Source of the DNA: Scybalousia_A sp964639765
Lineage (GTDB): Bacteria > Bacteroidota > Bacteroidia > Bacteroidales > P3
NCBI GenBank assembly: GCA_964639765.1
Contig: CAZXEN010000006.1
Location: 1 to 64,000 of the forward strand
Reading direction: 5' to 3'
DNA length: 64,000 bases
The notes beneath the pieces were generated by a model that made no database searches, was not told the origin of the DNA, and saw nothing but the letters and a program-made list of their open reading frames with translations. Position numbers and translations under genes: made by a program. Shown piece after piece: positions 26,781 through 35,567 of this stretch (within the stretch, counting starts at the first letter, position 1; each line of letters opens with the position of its first letter).

Positions 26781-27368
26781 ATGAAAAAGGGGGTATTTTT
26801 TGCAATAGCAGTTTTATCATTATTTGTTGTAAAAGGACAAACAGAAAGAGGGATAACGGTTTTTGGTACGGTTTATCAAGGTGATACTATCCCTATGGCT
26901 TATCTTGATCCTGTGTTGGTAACAACATATATCAATCCTTTGACTCCTCAGGAGCAAGCCAAATATTCCAAACTCATAAGAGATGTAAAAAAAGCTTATC
27001 CTTATGCCCAAAAAGTTGAGAATATTCTAAACAGTTATTCGCGTTTGATTGCCAATGCCCAAAACGATTCACAAAAAGACAAGATTCGTAAGCAGGCTAT
27101 GAAAGACATAGAGAACAAATTCTCTGGAGAAATAAAAAAACTGAAAAAAAGTCAAGGAAAGATTCTCGTAAAACTCATCCACAGACAAACAGGCAGAAGT
27201 TCATATTCACTAATAAAAAACTTTGCTGGAGGAACCAAGACAACCTTTATCAATCTCACAACTAAAGCTATGGGAATAAACCTCAACACTGCTTTTGACC
27301 CTATGAACAACGAAGAAGACCGTATGATAGATCGTATTGTTTGTTGTATAGATAACGGAAAACTATAA
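26781..27368 (+). CDS. DUF4294 exported protein
   Basis: A 195-residue exported protein: signal peptide FFAIAVLSLFVVKGQ, then VYQGDTIPMAYLDPVLV, and a conserved helical core KYSKLIRDVKKAYPYAQKVENIL, GQGKILVKLIHRQTGRSSYSLIKN and MNNEEDRMIDRIV. This pattern is that of DUF4294, found almost only in Bacteroidota and without known function. It sits 7 bases after clpX and 12 before an NlpC/P60 gene. Confidence 0.75.
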   Translation: MKKGVFFAIAVLSLFVVKGQTERGITVFGTVYQGDTIPMAYLDPVLVTTYINPLTPQEQAKYSKLIRDVKKAYPYAQKVENILNSYSRLIANAQNDSQKDKIRKQAMKDIENKFSGEIKKLKKSQGKILVKLIHRQTGRSSYSLIKNFAGGTKTTFINLTTKAMGINLNTAFDPMNNEEDRMIDRIVCCIDNGKL

Positions 27369-27380
27369 AAAGAACCTGCA

Positions 27381-28127
27381 ATGAAATACGGCTATTGTTT
27401 TGTTGGAATATGTCCTGTAAGAAAAGAACCTACAAGTCTTTCTGAACAAGTTACACAACTTTTGTTTGGAGATATAGTAGAAGTTGTAGAACAAAAAGAT
27501 GACTGGTCAAAAATAATCAACCTTTCTGATAATTATTCAGGCTATATAGATAAAAGGAACATATTTCCTATTCCAAGAAAAAGAAAGAACAAGTATTTTT
27601 CTACTTCCATGTTTTCTTATATACAAATGGATAAAGAGCTTGTTGCAATACCGTTTGGATCAAAAATTATTGATAAGGAATATACTGTTGCCAGACATTG
27701 TTTCTCTGTAAAAAACTCAGAACTAAGCGAGACAAAACTTTTAAACAAAGAAAATATAAGAGATTTAGTTCTTCCTTTTTTGAATACTCCTTATCTTTGG
27801 GGAGGGAAAAGCACAATGGGAATAGATTGTTCTGGATTTACTCAGCTGATTTTCTCTATCTTTGGAATTAATCTAGAAAGAGATGCTTCAAAACAATATC
27901 TACAAGGTAAAAAAATAAAAGACCTTAACTCAGCAAAAGAAGGAGACCTTTTGTTTTTCGGTAAAGACAACAAACATATAACTCATGTAGGAATATTCCT
28001 TGAAAAACAATATGTCATTCATTCAAGCGGAAGAGTAAGAATAGATATCATTGACAAAAAAGGAATAATAGACCACAATACCAAGCTTTATTCCCACTCT
28101 CTGCAAGGAATAAAAAGAATGCAGTAA
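27381..28127 (+). CDS. NlpC/P60 peptidase with SH3-like domains
   Basis: A 248-residue cell-wall endopeptidase of the YkfC type. Residues 1-125 form two SH3-like segments (PVRKEPTSLSEQVTQLLFGDIVEV..). The catalytic domain has Cys in WGGKSTMGIDCSGFTQLIF near 150, His in THVGIFLEK near 200 and a further His in VIHSSGRVRID. Such enzymes cut gamma-D-Glu-diaminopimelate bonds in peptidoglycan peptides. No signal peptide is evident, as is common in recycling members. A strong terminator follows. Confidence 0.88.
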   Translation: MKYGYCFVGICPVRKEPTSLSEQVTQLLFGDIVEVVEQKDDWSKIINLSDNYSGYIDKRNIFPIPRKRKNKYFSTSMFSYIQMDKELVAIPFGSKIIDKEYTVARHCFSVKNSELSETKLLNKENIRDLVLPFLNTPYLWGGKSTMGIDCSGFTQLIFSIFGINLERDASKQYLQGKKIKDLNSAKEGDLLFFGKDNKHITHVGIFLEKQYVIHSSGRVRIDIIDKKGIIDHNTKLYSHSLQGIKRMQ

Positions 28128-28156
28128 AGTCTTTTTCATCATAGAACGAGAAAACA

Positions 28157-28190
28157 AATCCCAACAACAAAAGTTGTTGGGATTAATATT
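28157..28190. terminator. Terminator between convergent NlpC/P60 and glyA
   Basis: AATCCCAACAAC/GTTGTTGGGATT, 12-bp perfect stem with an AAAA loop and T-rich flanks on both sides, so it can serve both converging units. Confidence 0.8.
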
Positions 28191-28213
28191 TTTATTTGCT
28201 TTATAAACAACTT

Positions 28214-29494
28214 TTACCAAGCAAACAAAGGACGATTTTGCATCATATCATTTACTTTCTTTCGTGTGTTTTCTATCAGAGTTTCATTCTCAACATCAGA
28301 AAGTATTGCGTCAATCATTCCTACTATTTCCGGCATAGCATCTTCCTTCAATCCACGGGTTGTTATTGCAGGAGTACCTACACGCAAACCACTTGTCTGG
28401 AAAGCAGAACGAGAATCAAATGGAACCATATTCTTATTGATAGTAATATCTGCACGAACAAGAGTATTTTCTGCAACTTTACCTGTAAGTTCAGGGAATT
28501 TTGTTCTAAGGTCTATTAACATTAGATGGTTATCTGTACCACCAGAGATAACTTTGTAACCACGTTTAACAAATTCTGCAGCCATTGTTGAAGCGTTCTT
28601 TCTTACTTGTTTTATGTATTCGTGATATGCAGGTGTAAGAGCTTCACCGAAAGCTACAGCTTTAGCAGCAATAACATGTTCCAACGGACCACCTTGAATA
28701 CCTGGAAAAACAGCAGAGTCCAATAGAGCAGACATCATCTTGATTGCGCCTTTTGGAGTTTTCTTTCCCCAAGGGTTTTCAAAATCTTCTCCCATCATTA
28801 TCATACCTCCACGAGGACCTCGCAAAGTCTTGTGAGTAGTAGTTGTAACAATATGGCAGAATTTTACAGCGTTGTTTAATTCACCTGTTGCTATCAAACC
28901 AGCAGGGTGAGAAATATCTGCAAGAAGTATTGCTCCTATTTCGTCTGCAATTTTTCTCATTCTTGCCCAATCCCATTCTCTTGAATAAGCAGAAGCACCA
29001 CCTATTATAAGTCTTGGTTTTTCTCTTTTAGCTACTTCTTCCATCATATCATAGTCTATTGTGCCAGTTTCTTCTTTAACACCATAAGCAACCTGACGAT
29101 AATATGTTCCAGAAATATTTACAGGAGAACCGTGAGAAAGGTGTCCGCCGTGATTAAGATCCAATCCCATGAAAGTATCTCCAGGATTCAAACAAGCAAA
29201 GAAAACAGCAAGGTTAGCTTGCGCTCCACTATGAGGCTGAACATTTGCCCAGCAAGCACCAAATAATTGTTTTGCTCTTTCTATGGCTATTGTTTCACTT
29301 TGATCCACTACCTGACATCCGCCATAATAACGTTTTCCAGGATAACCTTCTGCATATTTGTTTGTCATCACTGAACCCATTGCTTCCATTACCTGATCAG
29401 AAACAAAGTTTTCTGAAGCTATAAGTTCTATTCCTTTTGTCTGTCTTGCTCTTTCCTGAGCAATCAAGTCAAATATTTGTGTATCTCTTGTCAT
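28214..29494 (-). CDS. glyA: Serine hydroxymethyltransferase
   Basis: A 426-residue PLP enzyme interconverting serine and glycine with one-carbon transfer to THF. PLP-lysine motif VTTTTHKTLRGPRGGMIM near 220-236, N-terminal LIASENFVSDQVMEAMGS, NKYAEGYPGKRYYGGC, and PHSGAQANLAVF. Length is normal. Monocistronic with its own promoter at 29544-29551. Confidence 0.97.
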   Translation of the reverse strand: MTRDTQIFDLIAQERARQTKGIELIASENFVSDQVMEAMGSVMTNKYAEGYPGKRYYGGCQVVDQSETIAIERAKQLFGACWANVQPHSGAQANLAVFFACLNPGDTFMGLDLNHGGHLSHGSPVNISGTYYRQVAYGVKEETGTIDYDMMEEVAKREKPRLIIGGASAYSREWDWARMRKIADEIGAILLADISHPAGLIATGELNNAVKFCHIVTTTTHKTLRGPRGGMIMMGEDFENPWGKKTPKGAIKMMSALLDSAVFPGIQGGPLEHVIAAKAVAFGEALTPAYHEYIKQVRKNASTMAAEFVKRGYKVISGGTDNHLMLIDLRTKFPELTGKVAENTLVRADITINKNMVPFDSRSAFQTSGLRVGTPAITTRGLKEDAMPEIVGMIDAILSDVENETLIENTRKKVNDMMQNRPLFAW

Positions 29495-29543
29495 TTTTTT
29501 GTATTTTTATTTGTAATTATTCTTTTAATAAGGTTTGAGGGTG

Positions 29544-29551
29544 CAAAGTTA
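29544..29551 (-). promoter_or_regulatory. -7 element TAACTTTG for glyA
   Basis: Exact minus-strand TAnnTTTG, 49 bases upstream of the glyA ATG. Confidence 0.55.
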
Positions 29552-29681
29552 AACAAAACTTTGAATATTCTATAATAATCCTTTAAAATAATTTCTTATA
29601 ATTCCTATAAATAGAGCATATAAGAAAAAACAAGATGCGACTATTAGCAGAACTTATGCTTGGATTATCACATTATTATTG

Positions 29682-29689
29682 TATATTTG
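29682..29689 (+). promoter_or_regulatory. -7 element TATATTTG for xseA
   Basis: Exact match, 12 bases before the ATG at 29702. It rules out an apparent upstream in-frame start at 29660. Confidence 0.6.
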
Positions 29690-29701
29690 CAAAAAATTTT
29701 T

Positions 29702-30871
29702 ATGGAAGAGAGAAAAGTTTTTTCTTTATCGGAGATTACAGACTCTTTGGAGCTAAATATCAAAAGAAGCTATCCAAACAGTTTCTGGGTGAGGGCAGAA
29801 ATATCCAAGTTAAATCTTTATAAGTATTCTGGCCATGCCTATCCTGAGCTTGTGGAAAAGAAAGACGGAAAGATTGTTTCTCAAATACGCTCTATCATCT
29901 GGCAAAACGATTTCAGAAGAATCAATGCAAAGTTCCTGCAAATCATAAAAGAGCCATTAAAAGACGGTATAAGTATTGTTTGCAGGGCAAGACTAAGTTT
30001 CTCCTCTGTCTATGGGCTTAGCCTGATGATAGAAGACATAGACCCTTTGGTTACTCTGGGAGATTTGGAAAAAGAAAAAAACGACTGCATTCAAAGACTG
30101 CAAAAAGAAAATCTATGGACTCTTAATAAAGAAAAAGAATTGGCATTCCTGCCTCAAAGGCTCGCTGTTATTTCTGTAGGAACATCAAAGGGATACAGCG
30201 ATTTTATTCAGACAATAGAAGAAGACTCAAAAGATTTTAAGATATTTACTTATCTGTTTCCATCCCTTCTTCAGGGAGACGGTGCAAGCGCTCAAATGAT
30301 AGAAGCACTGGATGTAATAGAAGTGGTAAAAGATTATTTTGACTGTGTTCTTATCATACGGGGAGGTGGAGGAGATATTGGTTTGTCCTGCTACAATGAC
30401 TACAGACTTTGTCATAGAATAGCAACATTTCCTCTGCCTGTTCTTACAGGAATAGGACATTCTACCAACGAAACCGTTGCAGAAATGATTAGCCACGCTA
30501 ATTTTATCACTCCAACTGCTTTGGCTGATTTTATTTTAGACAGGTTCCATGGATTTATTTCCAACCTCAATACCCTAAAACAGCAAATTGTGAAATGCAC
30601 AGATATATTATTGGACAAACAGACAACAAAACTGAAACACACTCGGCAAATGCTTAATATATCCATTCAGAAACGCATAGAAAAAGAAAAATACCTCTTG
30701 GACAATAAATCAGATATAATAAAAATGCTCAACCCTTTGAATGTCTTAAAAAGAGGATACAGTATAACCACAATAAATGGCAAGCCAATAAAATCTGTTT
30801 CACAAATAAAAAAAGGAGAATCCATAACAACAAAAATATCCGACGGAGAATTTGTTTCTGTTATAAAATAA
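29702..30871 (+). CDS. xseA: Exodeoxyribonuclease VII large subunit
   Basis: A 389-residue nuclease subunit. OB-fold N-domain with SLSEITDSLELNIKRSYPNSFWVRAEISKL, then the catalytic domain with LAVISVGTSKGYSDFIQTI near 155, VLIIRGGGGDIGLSCYNDYRL near 225 and TGIGHSTNETVAEMISH, and a C-terminal coiled coil. Start chosen at 29702 by promoter position and homology of the N-domain. The small subunit gene xseB, which often follows, is not seen here. Confidence 0.93.
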   Translation: MEERKVFSLSEITDSLELNIKRSYPNSFWVRAEISKLNLYKYSGHAYPELVEKKDGKIVSQIRSIIWQNDFRRINAKFLQIIKEPLKDGISIVCRARLSFSSVYGLSLMIEDIDPLVTLGDLEKEKNDCIQRLQKENLWTLNKEKELAFLPQRLAVISVGTSKGYSDFIQTIEEDSKDFKIFTYLFPSLLQGDGASAQMIEALDVIEVVKDYFDCVLIIRGGGGDIGLSCYNDYRLCHRIATFPLPVLTGIGHSTNETVAEMISHANFITPTALADFILDRFHGFISNLNTLKQQIVKCTDILLDKQTTKLKHTRQMLNISIQKRIEKEKYLLDNKSDIIKMLNPLNVLKRGYSITTINGKPIKSVSQIKKGESITTKISDGEFVSVIK

Positions 30872-30912
30872 AAAATAGGGTTAATTCTCTTTCTCTCCTC
30901 AAAAATTTTTAG

Positions 30913-30920
30913 TAATTTTG
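30913..30920 (+). promoter_or_regulatory. -7 element TAATTTTG upstream of the holin-4-like gene
   Basis: Exact match, 35 bases before the ATG at 30956. Confidence 0.5.
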
Positions 30921-30955
30921 CAGACTTGAAAAAATAAAAAAAAGAAGAAAGACTT

Positions 30956-31480
30956 ATGAGTATGTTCAGTATAAACCTAAGTAATGATAATAAGTTTGAA
31001 CCTTGGAGCAAGGATTTCTGGTTAAAGATTCTGGTTATGACAATTGCTATTTGCATTGTCTGCTGGATATGGGGAGCAAATGAACCTTCAGAAACAAGAC
31101 CCTATATCGAAGGCCCTTTGTATGCAGTTGTGCTTGCCATAATAATAAGCATACTTAACGGATTCATAAAGCCCGTTTTATCTCTTTTCTCTCTTCCTAT
31201 CATCATTTCTACCTTAGGATTATTCACACTGGTTATCAATGCCGTCATAGTAATGATTGCTGCATGGCTTATGGGAGACAAGTTTGATATAAACGGTTTT
31301 GGAAATGCTTTCTTGTTTTCCATTATTGTGTCTTTGCTAAGCTTTGTCTTGGATATACCTCGAAGAGTAAAGAAAATATCTGACCACCTTAGTTCAAAGC
31401 ATGACCCATACAGAGACAACAATCCAGAAAGAGACGAAGCATCTTTCACAGAATACGAAGACGTAACAGACAAAGAATAA
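30956..31480 (+). CDS. Membrane protein of the phage-holin-4/YvlD family
   Basis: A 174-residue protein with four hydrophobic helices (about 24-42, 55-75, 80-105, 115-135) containing NGFIKPVLSLFSLPI and TLGLFTLVINAVIVM, the signature of the Phage_holin_4_2 (YvlD-like) family. Despite the family name, chromosomal members are not phage genes; the function is unknown. The C-terminus is a polar tail rich in D, E and R. Forty-seven bases from panC, possibly the same unit. Confidence 0.78.
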   Translation: MSMFSINLSNDNKFEPWSKDFWLKILVMTIAICIVCWIWGANEPSETRPYIEGPLYAVVLAIIISILNGFIKPVLSLFSLPIIISTLGLFTLVINAVIVMIAAWLMGDKFDINGFGNAFLFSIIVSLLSFVLDIPRRVKKISDHLSSKHDPYRDNNPERDEASFTEYEDVTDKE

Positions 31481-31527
31481 AATTCTATTATAACATACTT
31501 GTTATAAACTATAAATAAATCACAACA

Positions 31528-32367
31528 ATGAATATTTGTAGAACGTTAAACGAGTTAAACTCAGCAATAGAAGGAGTAAAACTTCAACACAAATCAATAG
31601 GTTTGGTCCCAACAATGGGAGCCTTGCACGAAGGGCACAAATCCTTGTTTCACAGAGCAAGAAAAGAAAACGATATTTTTGTAAGCAGCGTTTTTGTCAA
31701 TCCCATACAGTTCAACAATAAAGAAGATTTTGAGAAATATCCTCGCGATGAACAGAAGGATTTGGGCATTTTGGAAGAATGTGGCTGTGATATTGCTTTT
31801 GTTCCAAGTGCCGAGGAAGTATATCAGCAAGAACCGAAAGAGTTTCATTTTGGCAAGCTTGAAGAAGTAATGGAGGGCAAACAGCGTCCAGGTCATTTCA
31901 GTGGAGTTGCAAACATTGTCTCCCGCCTCTTTCTTTGGACAAAAGCCGATAGAGCTTATTTTGGCGAAAAAGACTATCAACAGATAGCAATCATAAAAGA
32001 TATGATAAGGCAGGAGAATATCAACATAGAAATTGTTTCCTGTCCTATCTACAGAGATGAAGATGGCTTGGCTACAAGCAGCAGAAACCAAAGATTAAGC
32101 AAAGAAGCAAGGCTTATAGCTCCAAAGATTCATCAGATATTGGAAAAATCCTTCCTGCAAAAAGACTCTCTTAGCTTCAATCAGATAACACGTTTTGTGG
32201 AAGATGAGTTTGCCAAGATAAAAGAGTTTGAGCTGGAGTATTTCATCATTGTTGATGATACTACTCTTCAGCCTATACATACAAGAAACGCAAACCAGGG
32301 AGTTGTAGGCTGCGTGGCTGTATGGCTTGACGGAGTAAGATTGATAGATATTCAAAGATACTATTAA
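31528..32367 (+). CDS. panC: Pantoate-beta-alanine ligase
   Basis: A 279-residue enzyme for the last step of pantothenate synthesis. Nucleotide-binding VPTMGALHEGHKSLFHRAR near 27-45 (HIGH-type), VFVNPIQFNNKEDFEKYPR near 56-75, GKQRPGHFSGVANIVSRLF near 120, and FGEKDYQQ with the KMSKS-like TSSRNQRLS near 187. PanB/PanD are not adjacent. Followed by a strong terminator. Confidence 0.96.
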   Translation: MNICRTLNELNSAIEGVKLQHKSIGLVPTMGALHEGHKSLFHRARKENDIFVSSVFVNPIQFNNKEDFEKYPRDEQKDLGILEECGCDIAFVPSAEEVYQQEPKEFHFGKLEEVMEGKQRPGHFSGVANIVSRLFLWTKADRAYFGEKDYQQIAIIKDMIRQENINIEIVSCPIYRDEDGLATSSRNQRLSKEARLIAPKIHQILEKSFLQKDSLSFNQITRFVEDEFAKIKEFELEYFIIVDDTTLQPIHTRNANQGVVGCVAVWLDGVRLIDIQRYY

Positions 32368-32410
32368 AAAAGAGTTGATTTTTAGCTCTAAAAAGCAAGA
32401 CTTTATACCT

Positions 32411-32450
32411 AAAAGAGTTGGTTTTTAAAATTAAAAACCAACTCTTTTTT
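32411..32450. terminator. Terminator after panC
   Basis: AAAAGAGTTGGTTTTT pairs perfectly with its complement (16 bp) across a short AT loop and is followed by T residues. Shares the GAGTTGG core with the stem at 18317-18356. Confidence 0.8.
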
Positions 32451-32534
32451 TATCAAGACAAGATGTATTACTACACATTACAGTTTCCCGCAAAGTTTGT
32501 CCTGACTTCAGAGGCACATTCTCTGTTTTAAATA

Positions 32535-32574
32535 CAAAAAAAACAAGGTGAATAGTATAAAAACATTATCCACC
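32535..32574 (-). terminator. Terminator of the glutamine synthetase gene
   Basis: On the minus strand GGTGGATA pairs with TATTCACC (one G-T pair), followed by TTGTTTTTTTTG, 24 bases after the stop codon. Confidence 0.7.
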
Positions 32575-32598
32575 CTATTGCTTTCCTTGGATTGAATA

Positions 32599-34104
32599 TT
32601 AACCGCAATAGAAATATTTTCTTACGGTTTCTTTTAGCAGTTCAATATTGTTCTCGCATTCTTTTCTAAGCTTTTCATCTTTATACGATTTCAGCTCAGA
32701 AATTATACCATCTATCAGATTAGGGGAGAAAACAGAGTACTGCTCATAATCTTTTCGCTGTTCCTCCAGCAAAGCTGCACTTTCCACACAGCAGGCAGGC
32801 AGTTCTCTCAAAGATTTTCTTCTTTCTGCGTTTTCTTTGTCGTTGATGTCATTGGTGATGTAGTTCTTCTCTGCCACTTCTTTCCAATCTGGCATCTCAA
32901 AGCCTTTTCGTGCTGCCACTACCAAGCCTGCCAAAAGAAGATAGACATTGGCTGAAGCATCAGGACAACGGAATTCCACCGTCTGTTTGTTCATAATGGT
33001 TGGCAACGGGTCCTTCTCGTTTGGATTTGCAAGCTTGCACATATTGTTCTTTGTTGTCCAGCCAAGAGGCACTCTAACCATTGCAGAACGGTTGCGGTCT
33101 CCCCAGCAGACTGTTGTTGGTGCTTCCTGATGAGGAACCAGACGGAAGTAAGATGTAGGATTGGCATTGGCAAAAGCTGTCAAGGACGGTGCAAGTGTTA
33201 TAATACCTGCAATAACTTTTTTTGCTACATCGGAAAGTTGTCCGTCTCTTACGTACATATTTTCTTCGCCTTTTACAACTCTTGTATGGATATGCATACC
33301 GCTTCCTGCCTCTCCGCTGATAATTTTAGGTGCGAAGGTAAGGTCAAGGCCATAGAGGCAAGCAAGAGTTCTTAACACCCATTTGCCTATCATCAGTTGA
33401 TCTGCCGCATCTTGTACATCTACAGGAAGAAACTCTATCTCGTTTTGTTCATAGTTCTTTCCGTCCATGACAAAGTTTCCTACTTCACTATGCCCATATT
33501 TGATTATACAGCCGCACTGTGCCATGTAATACATTGCCTGGGAACGGAAGGCTTCGTATTTTGAGAAAGGAGTACTTTCGTGATAACCTCTCTGTTGTTC
33601 GCAGTCAAATCTCTCTTCTTTGTCTCCAACAACATAGTATTCCAATTCTCCCATTGCCTGAAAAGACATTCCGCCTGAGACTTCGGTGAATTTGTCGGAG
33701 GCTTTCTTCAGGATATACTCAGGAGAAGATTCCAGAAGGTTTCCGTCTTTATCAAAATAATAACAAAGGAAACACATGGTAGGAATCTCGCAGAACGGAT
33801 CCAAGAAAGCAGTGGAAAATCTTGGCAATACATAAAGGTCGGAACTACTTGCTTTCATATAGCCAAAAAGTGAAGAACCATCTACTCTTTCTCCCATAGA
33901 CAAAATCTGGTCAAGGTATTCCATGTTTGTAATTACAAAGTTCAAGGTTTTCAGTCTTCCGTCTCCTGCCGCATAACGGAAGTTTATCATCTTTACATCG
34001 TTGTCACAGATATATTTTATTATATCCGCTTTGGTGAAATCCTTAGGCTCTTTCTCCAGATAAGCCACTATAGGATTTTGGTTTAATTCTATTTTTGCAT
34101 TCAT
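32599..34104 (-). CDS. glnA: Type I glutamine synthetase
   Basis: A 501-residue enzyme condensing ammonium and glutamate. VDGSSLFGYMKASSSDLYV near 75-93 is the beta-grasp latch. Metal/ATP motifs are AMGELEYYVV near 145, EVGNFVMDGKNYEQNEIEF near 210, SGEAGSGMHIHTRVV near 262, and HQEAPTTVCWGDRNRSAMVRVP near 325. Longer than classical GlnA. The region that carries the adenylylated Tyr in regulated enzymes reads RKSLRELP, with no Tyr, so control by adenylylation is unlikely. Monocistronic. Confidence 0.93.
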   Translation of the reverse strand: MNAKIELNQNPIVAYLEKEPKDFTKADIIKYICDNDVKMINFRYAAGDGRLKTLNFVITNMEYLDQILSMGERVDGSSLFGYMKASSSDLYVLPRFSTAFLDPFCEIPTMCFLCYYFDKDGNLLESSPEYILKKASDKFTEVSGGMSFQAMGELEYYVVGDKEERFDCEQQRGYHESTPFSKYEAFRSQAMYYMAQCGCIIKYGHSEVGNFVMDGKNYEQNEIEFLPVDVQDAADQLMIGKWVLRTLACLYGLDLTFAPKIISGEAGSGMHIHTRVVKGEENMYVRDGQLSDVAKKVIAGIITLAPSLTAFANANPTSYFRLVPHQEAPTTVCWGDRNRSAMVRVPLGWTTKNNMCKLANPNEKDPLPTIMNKQTVEFRCPDASANVYLLLAGLVVAARKGFEMPDWKEVAEKNYITNDINDKENAERRKSLRELPACCVESAALLEEQRKDYEQYSVFSPNLIDGIISELKSYKDEKLRKECENNIELLKETVRKYFYCG

Positions 34105-34163
34105 TGTTTAAATTCTTGTTTTAGGGTGTCTGATATAAACGTATAAAATAGGGGTTTATTATA

Positions 34164-34196
34164 AAAAGACAGGTTTATGAAACCTGTCTTTTATCG
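34164..34196 (-). terminator. Terminator of the M16 peptidase gene
   Basis: AAAAGACAGGTTT/AAACCTGTCTTTT, 13-bp perfect stem with a three-base loop, symmetric enough to act in both directions. Confidence 0.8.
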
Positions 34197-34218
34197 GCTA
34201 CATGGCAAAAAAAGGTGC

Positions 34219-35460
34219 TTAGTTCTCCTTTCTCAGATAATACAGCGTATTGTGTTTGTTGACAAAGAAAGTCTGTCTGGCTATGTTTATGACATCTTCT
34301 TTCTTGACAGAGTCATATTCTTCCCTGTCTTTGTTGATATATTCCAGCATATCCAGATGTTCGTAATAGGCAAGGTTTATAGCCTTGTCCAAGACTTTTA
34401 TATTGTTGAACTCTGCATTGACAAGGTTTTTGTTTTTTACTTTCTGGAATTCTTTGTCTGTTGCTTCGTTTTCACAAATATCCTTAAGACTCTCCCATAT
34501 CAAATCTTCGCCTGCCTTTATGGATGTGTCGTCTGCATATTTGCCAAGCACGATAAACATTCCTCTGTCATCGTCTGCACTCACAACAGCATCTACAGAA
34601 GTAAAAGCTTTCTTCTCCTGCACAAGGTAGTTGTACATTCTGCTGCTTGTTCCGTTGGAAAGCAAATCGCTAAGCAAATCAAAACAATAGAAGTCCTTTT
34701 CTTTTCTACTGCTCATTGGGAAAGTAATCATAATAAGATTTGAAGGCACGTCTCTATAAACGGTTTTCTCCCTGTTTTCTTTCTGCAACGGTTCAGCAGG
34801 TATATTGTTTTCTATCTTTGTATTGCCAGACGGGAAAGAGAAAATACGTTTCACCGTTTCATATACCTCTTCGCTCTTGACGTTTCCTGCTATGCTTAGC
34901 ACTGCATTGTTTGGCTGGTAATATTTGTCATAGAAATCTTTTACAATATCTGTTGTTGCCGTTTCTATGTGGGAAATATCTTTCCCTATTGTCTGCCATT
35001 TGTAGGGATGCACTTTATAGGACAGTTCACGTATTTCCTTATATAAATCACCATAGGGCTGATTGAGATACCTTTGCTTGAATTCTTCTATGACAACACG
35101 TTGTTGAACGCTAAGATGCTCCTGGTCTATTATAAGGTTCTGCATTCTGTCTGCCTCTATTTTCAATATCGTCTCCAAATAGAGACAAGGAACACTGACA
35201 TAGAAGTTGGTTATATCATTATTTGTAAAAGCGTTGCTTTCTCCCCCTATGGAATTTATCAGAGAGTCAAAATCCCTGTAGTTCTCACTGCCGGAAAACA
35301 TCAAATGCTCCATCAGATGTGCAAAGCCTGTATGATTTTCTTCTTCGTTCTTTGCTCCCACTTTGTAAAGTATGTTTACAGCTACAAGTTCTGTGTTTTT
35401 GTCCTCATTGACTATCAACCTAAGTCCGTTATCTAATGTATATTCCTTATAATCTACCAT
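34219..35460 (-). CDS. M16-family zinc peptidase
   Basis: A 413-residue insulinase-like peptidase from the ATG at 35460 (the in-frame TTG at 35484 is inside the promoter). The inverted zinc motif HLMEH is at residues 48-52, with the distal Glu in VVIEEF about 75 residues later. The C-terminal half repeats the fold without zinc ligands (SNLIMITFPMSSRKEKDFYCFDLLSDLLSNGTSSRMY). Members degrade short peptides, often as two-chain clamshells; here only one chain is present. No signal peptide is visible. Confidence 0.92.
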   Translation of the reverse strand: MVDYKEYTLDNGLRLIVNEDKNTELVAVNILYKVGAKNEEENHTGFAHLMEHLMFSGSENYRDFDSLINSIGGESNAFTNNDITNFYVSVPCLYLETILKIEADRMQNLIIDQEHLSVQQRVVIEEFKQRYLNQPYGDLYKEIRELSYKVHPYKWQTIGKDISHIETATTDIVKDFYDKYYQPNNAVLSIAGNVKSEEVYETVKRIFSFPSGNTKIENNIPAEPLQKENREKTVYRDVPSNLIMITFPMSSRKEKDFYCFDLLSDLLSNGTSSRMYNYLVQEKKAFTSVDAVVSADDDRGMFIVLGKYADDTSIKAGEDLIWESLKDICENEATDKEFQKVKNKNLVNAEFNNIKVLDKAINLAYYEHLDMLEYINKDREEYDSVKKEDVINIARQTFFVNKHNTLYYLRKEN

Positions 35461-35481
35461 TTTATATAGTTTTTTGTCCTG

Positions 35482-35489
35482 CAAAAATA
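35482..35489 (-). promoter_or_regulatory. -7 element TATTTTTG for the M16 gene
   Basis: Exact minus-strand match, 21 bases before the ATG. Forms a divergent pair with the plus-strand element at 35524. Confidence 0.6.
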
Positions 35490-35523
35490 ATATTTCTTTT
35501 TTACTTTAATCTAAAAATAGTTG

Positions 35524-35531
35524 TATTTTTG
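35524..35531 (+). promoter_or_regulatory. -7 element TATTTTTG for the radical SAM gene
   Basis: Exact match, 36 bases before the ATG at 35568. Confidence 0.6.
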
Positions 35532-35567
35532 CAGTCCTGAACAATAAAACAAAAATCATACTTAATT

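Noticed and set aside
30956..31480. Prophage holin
   Set aside because: Only the family name refers to holins. No lysis or phage genes are nearby and the neighbours are housekeeping genes.
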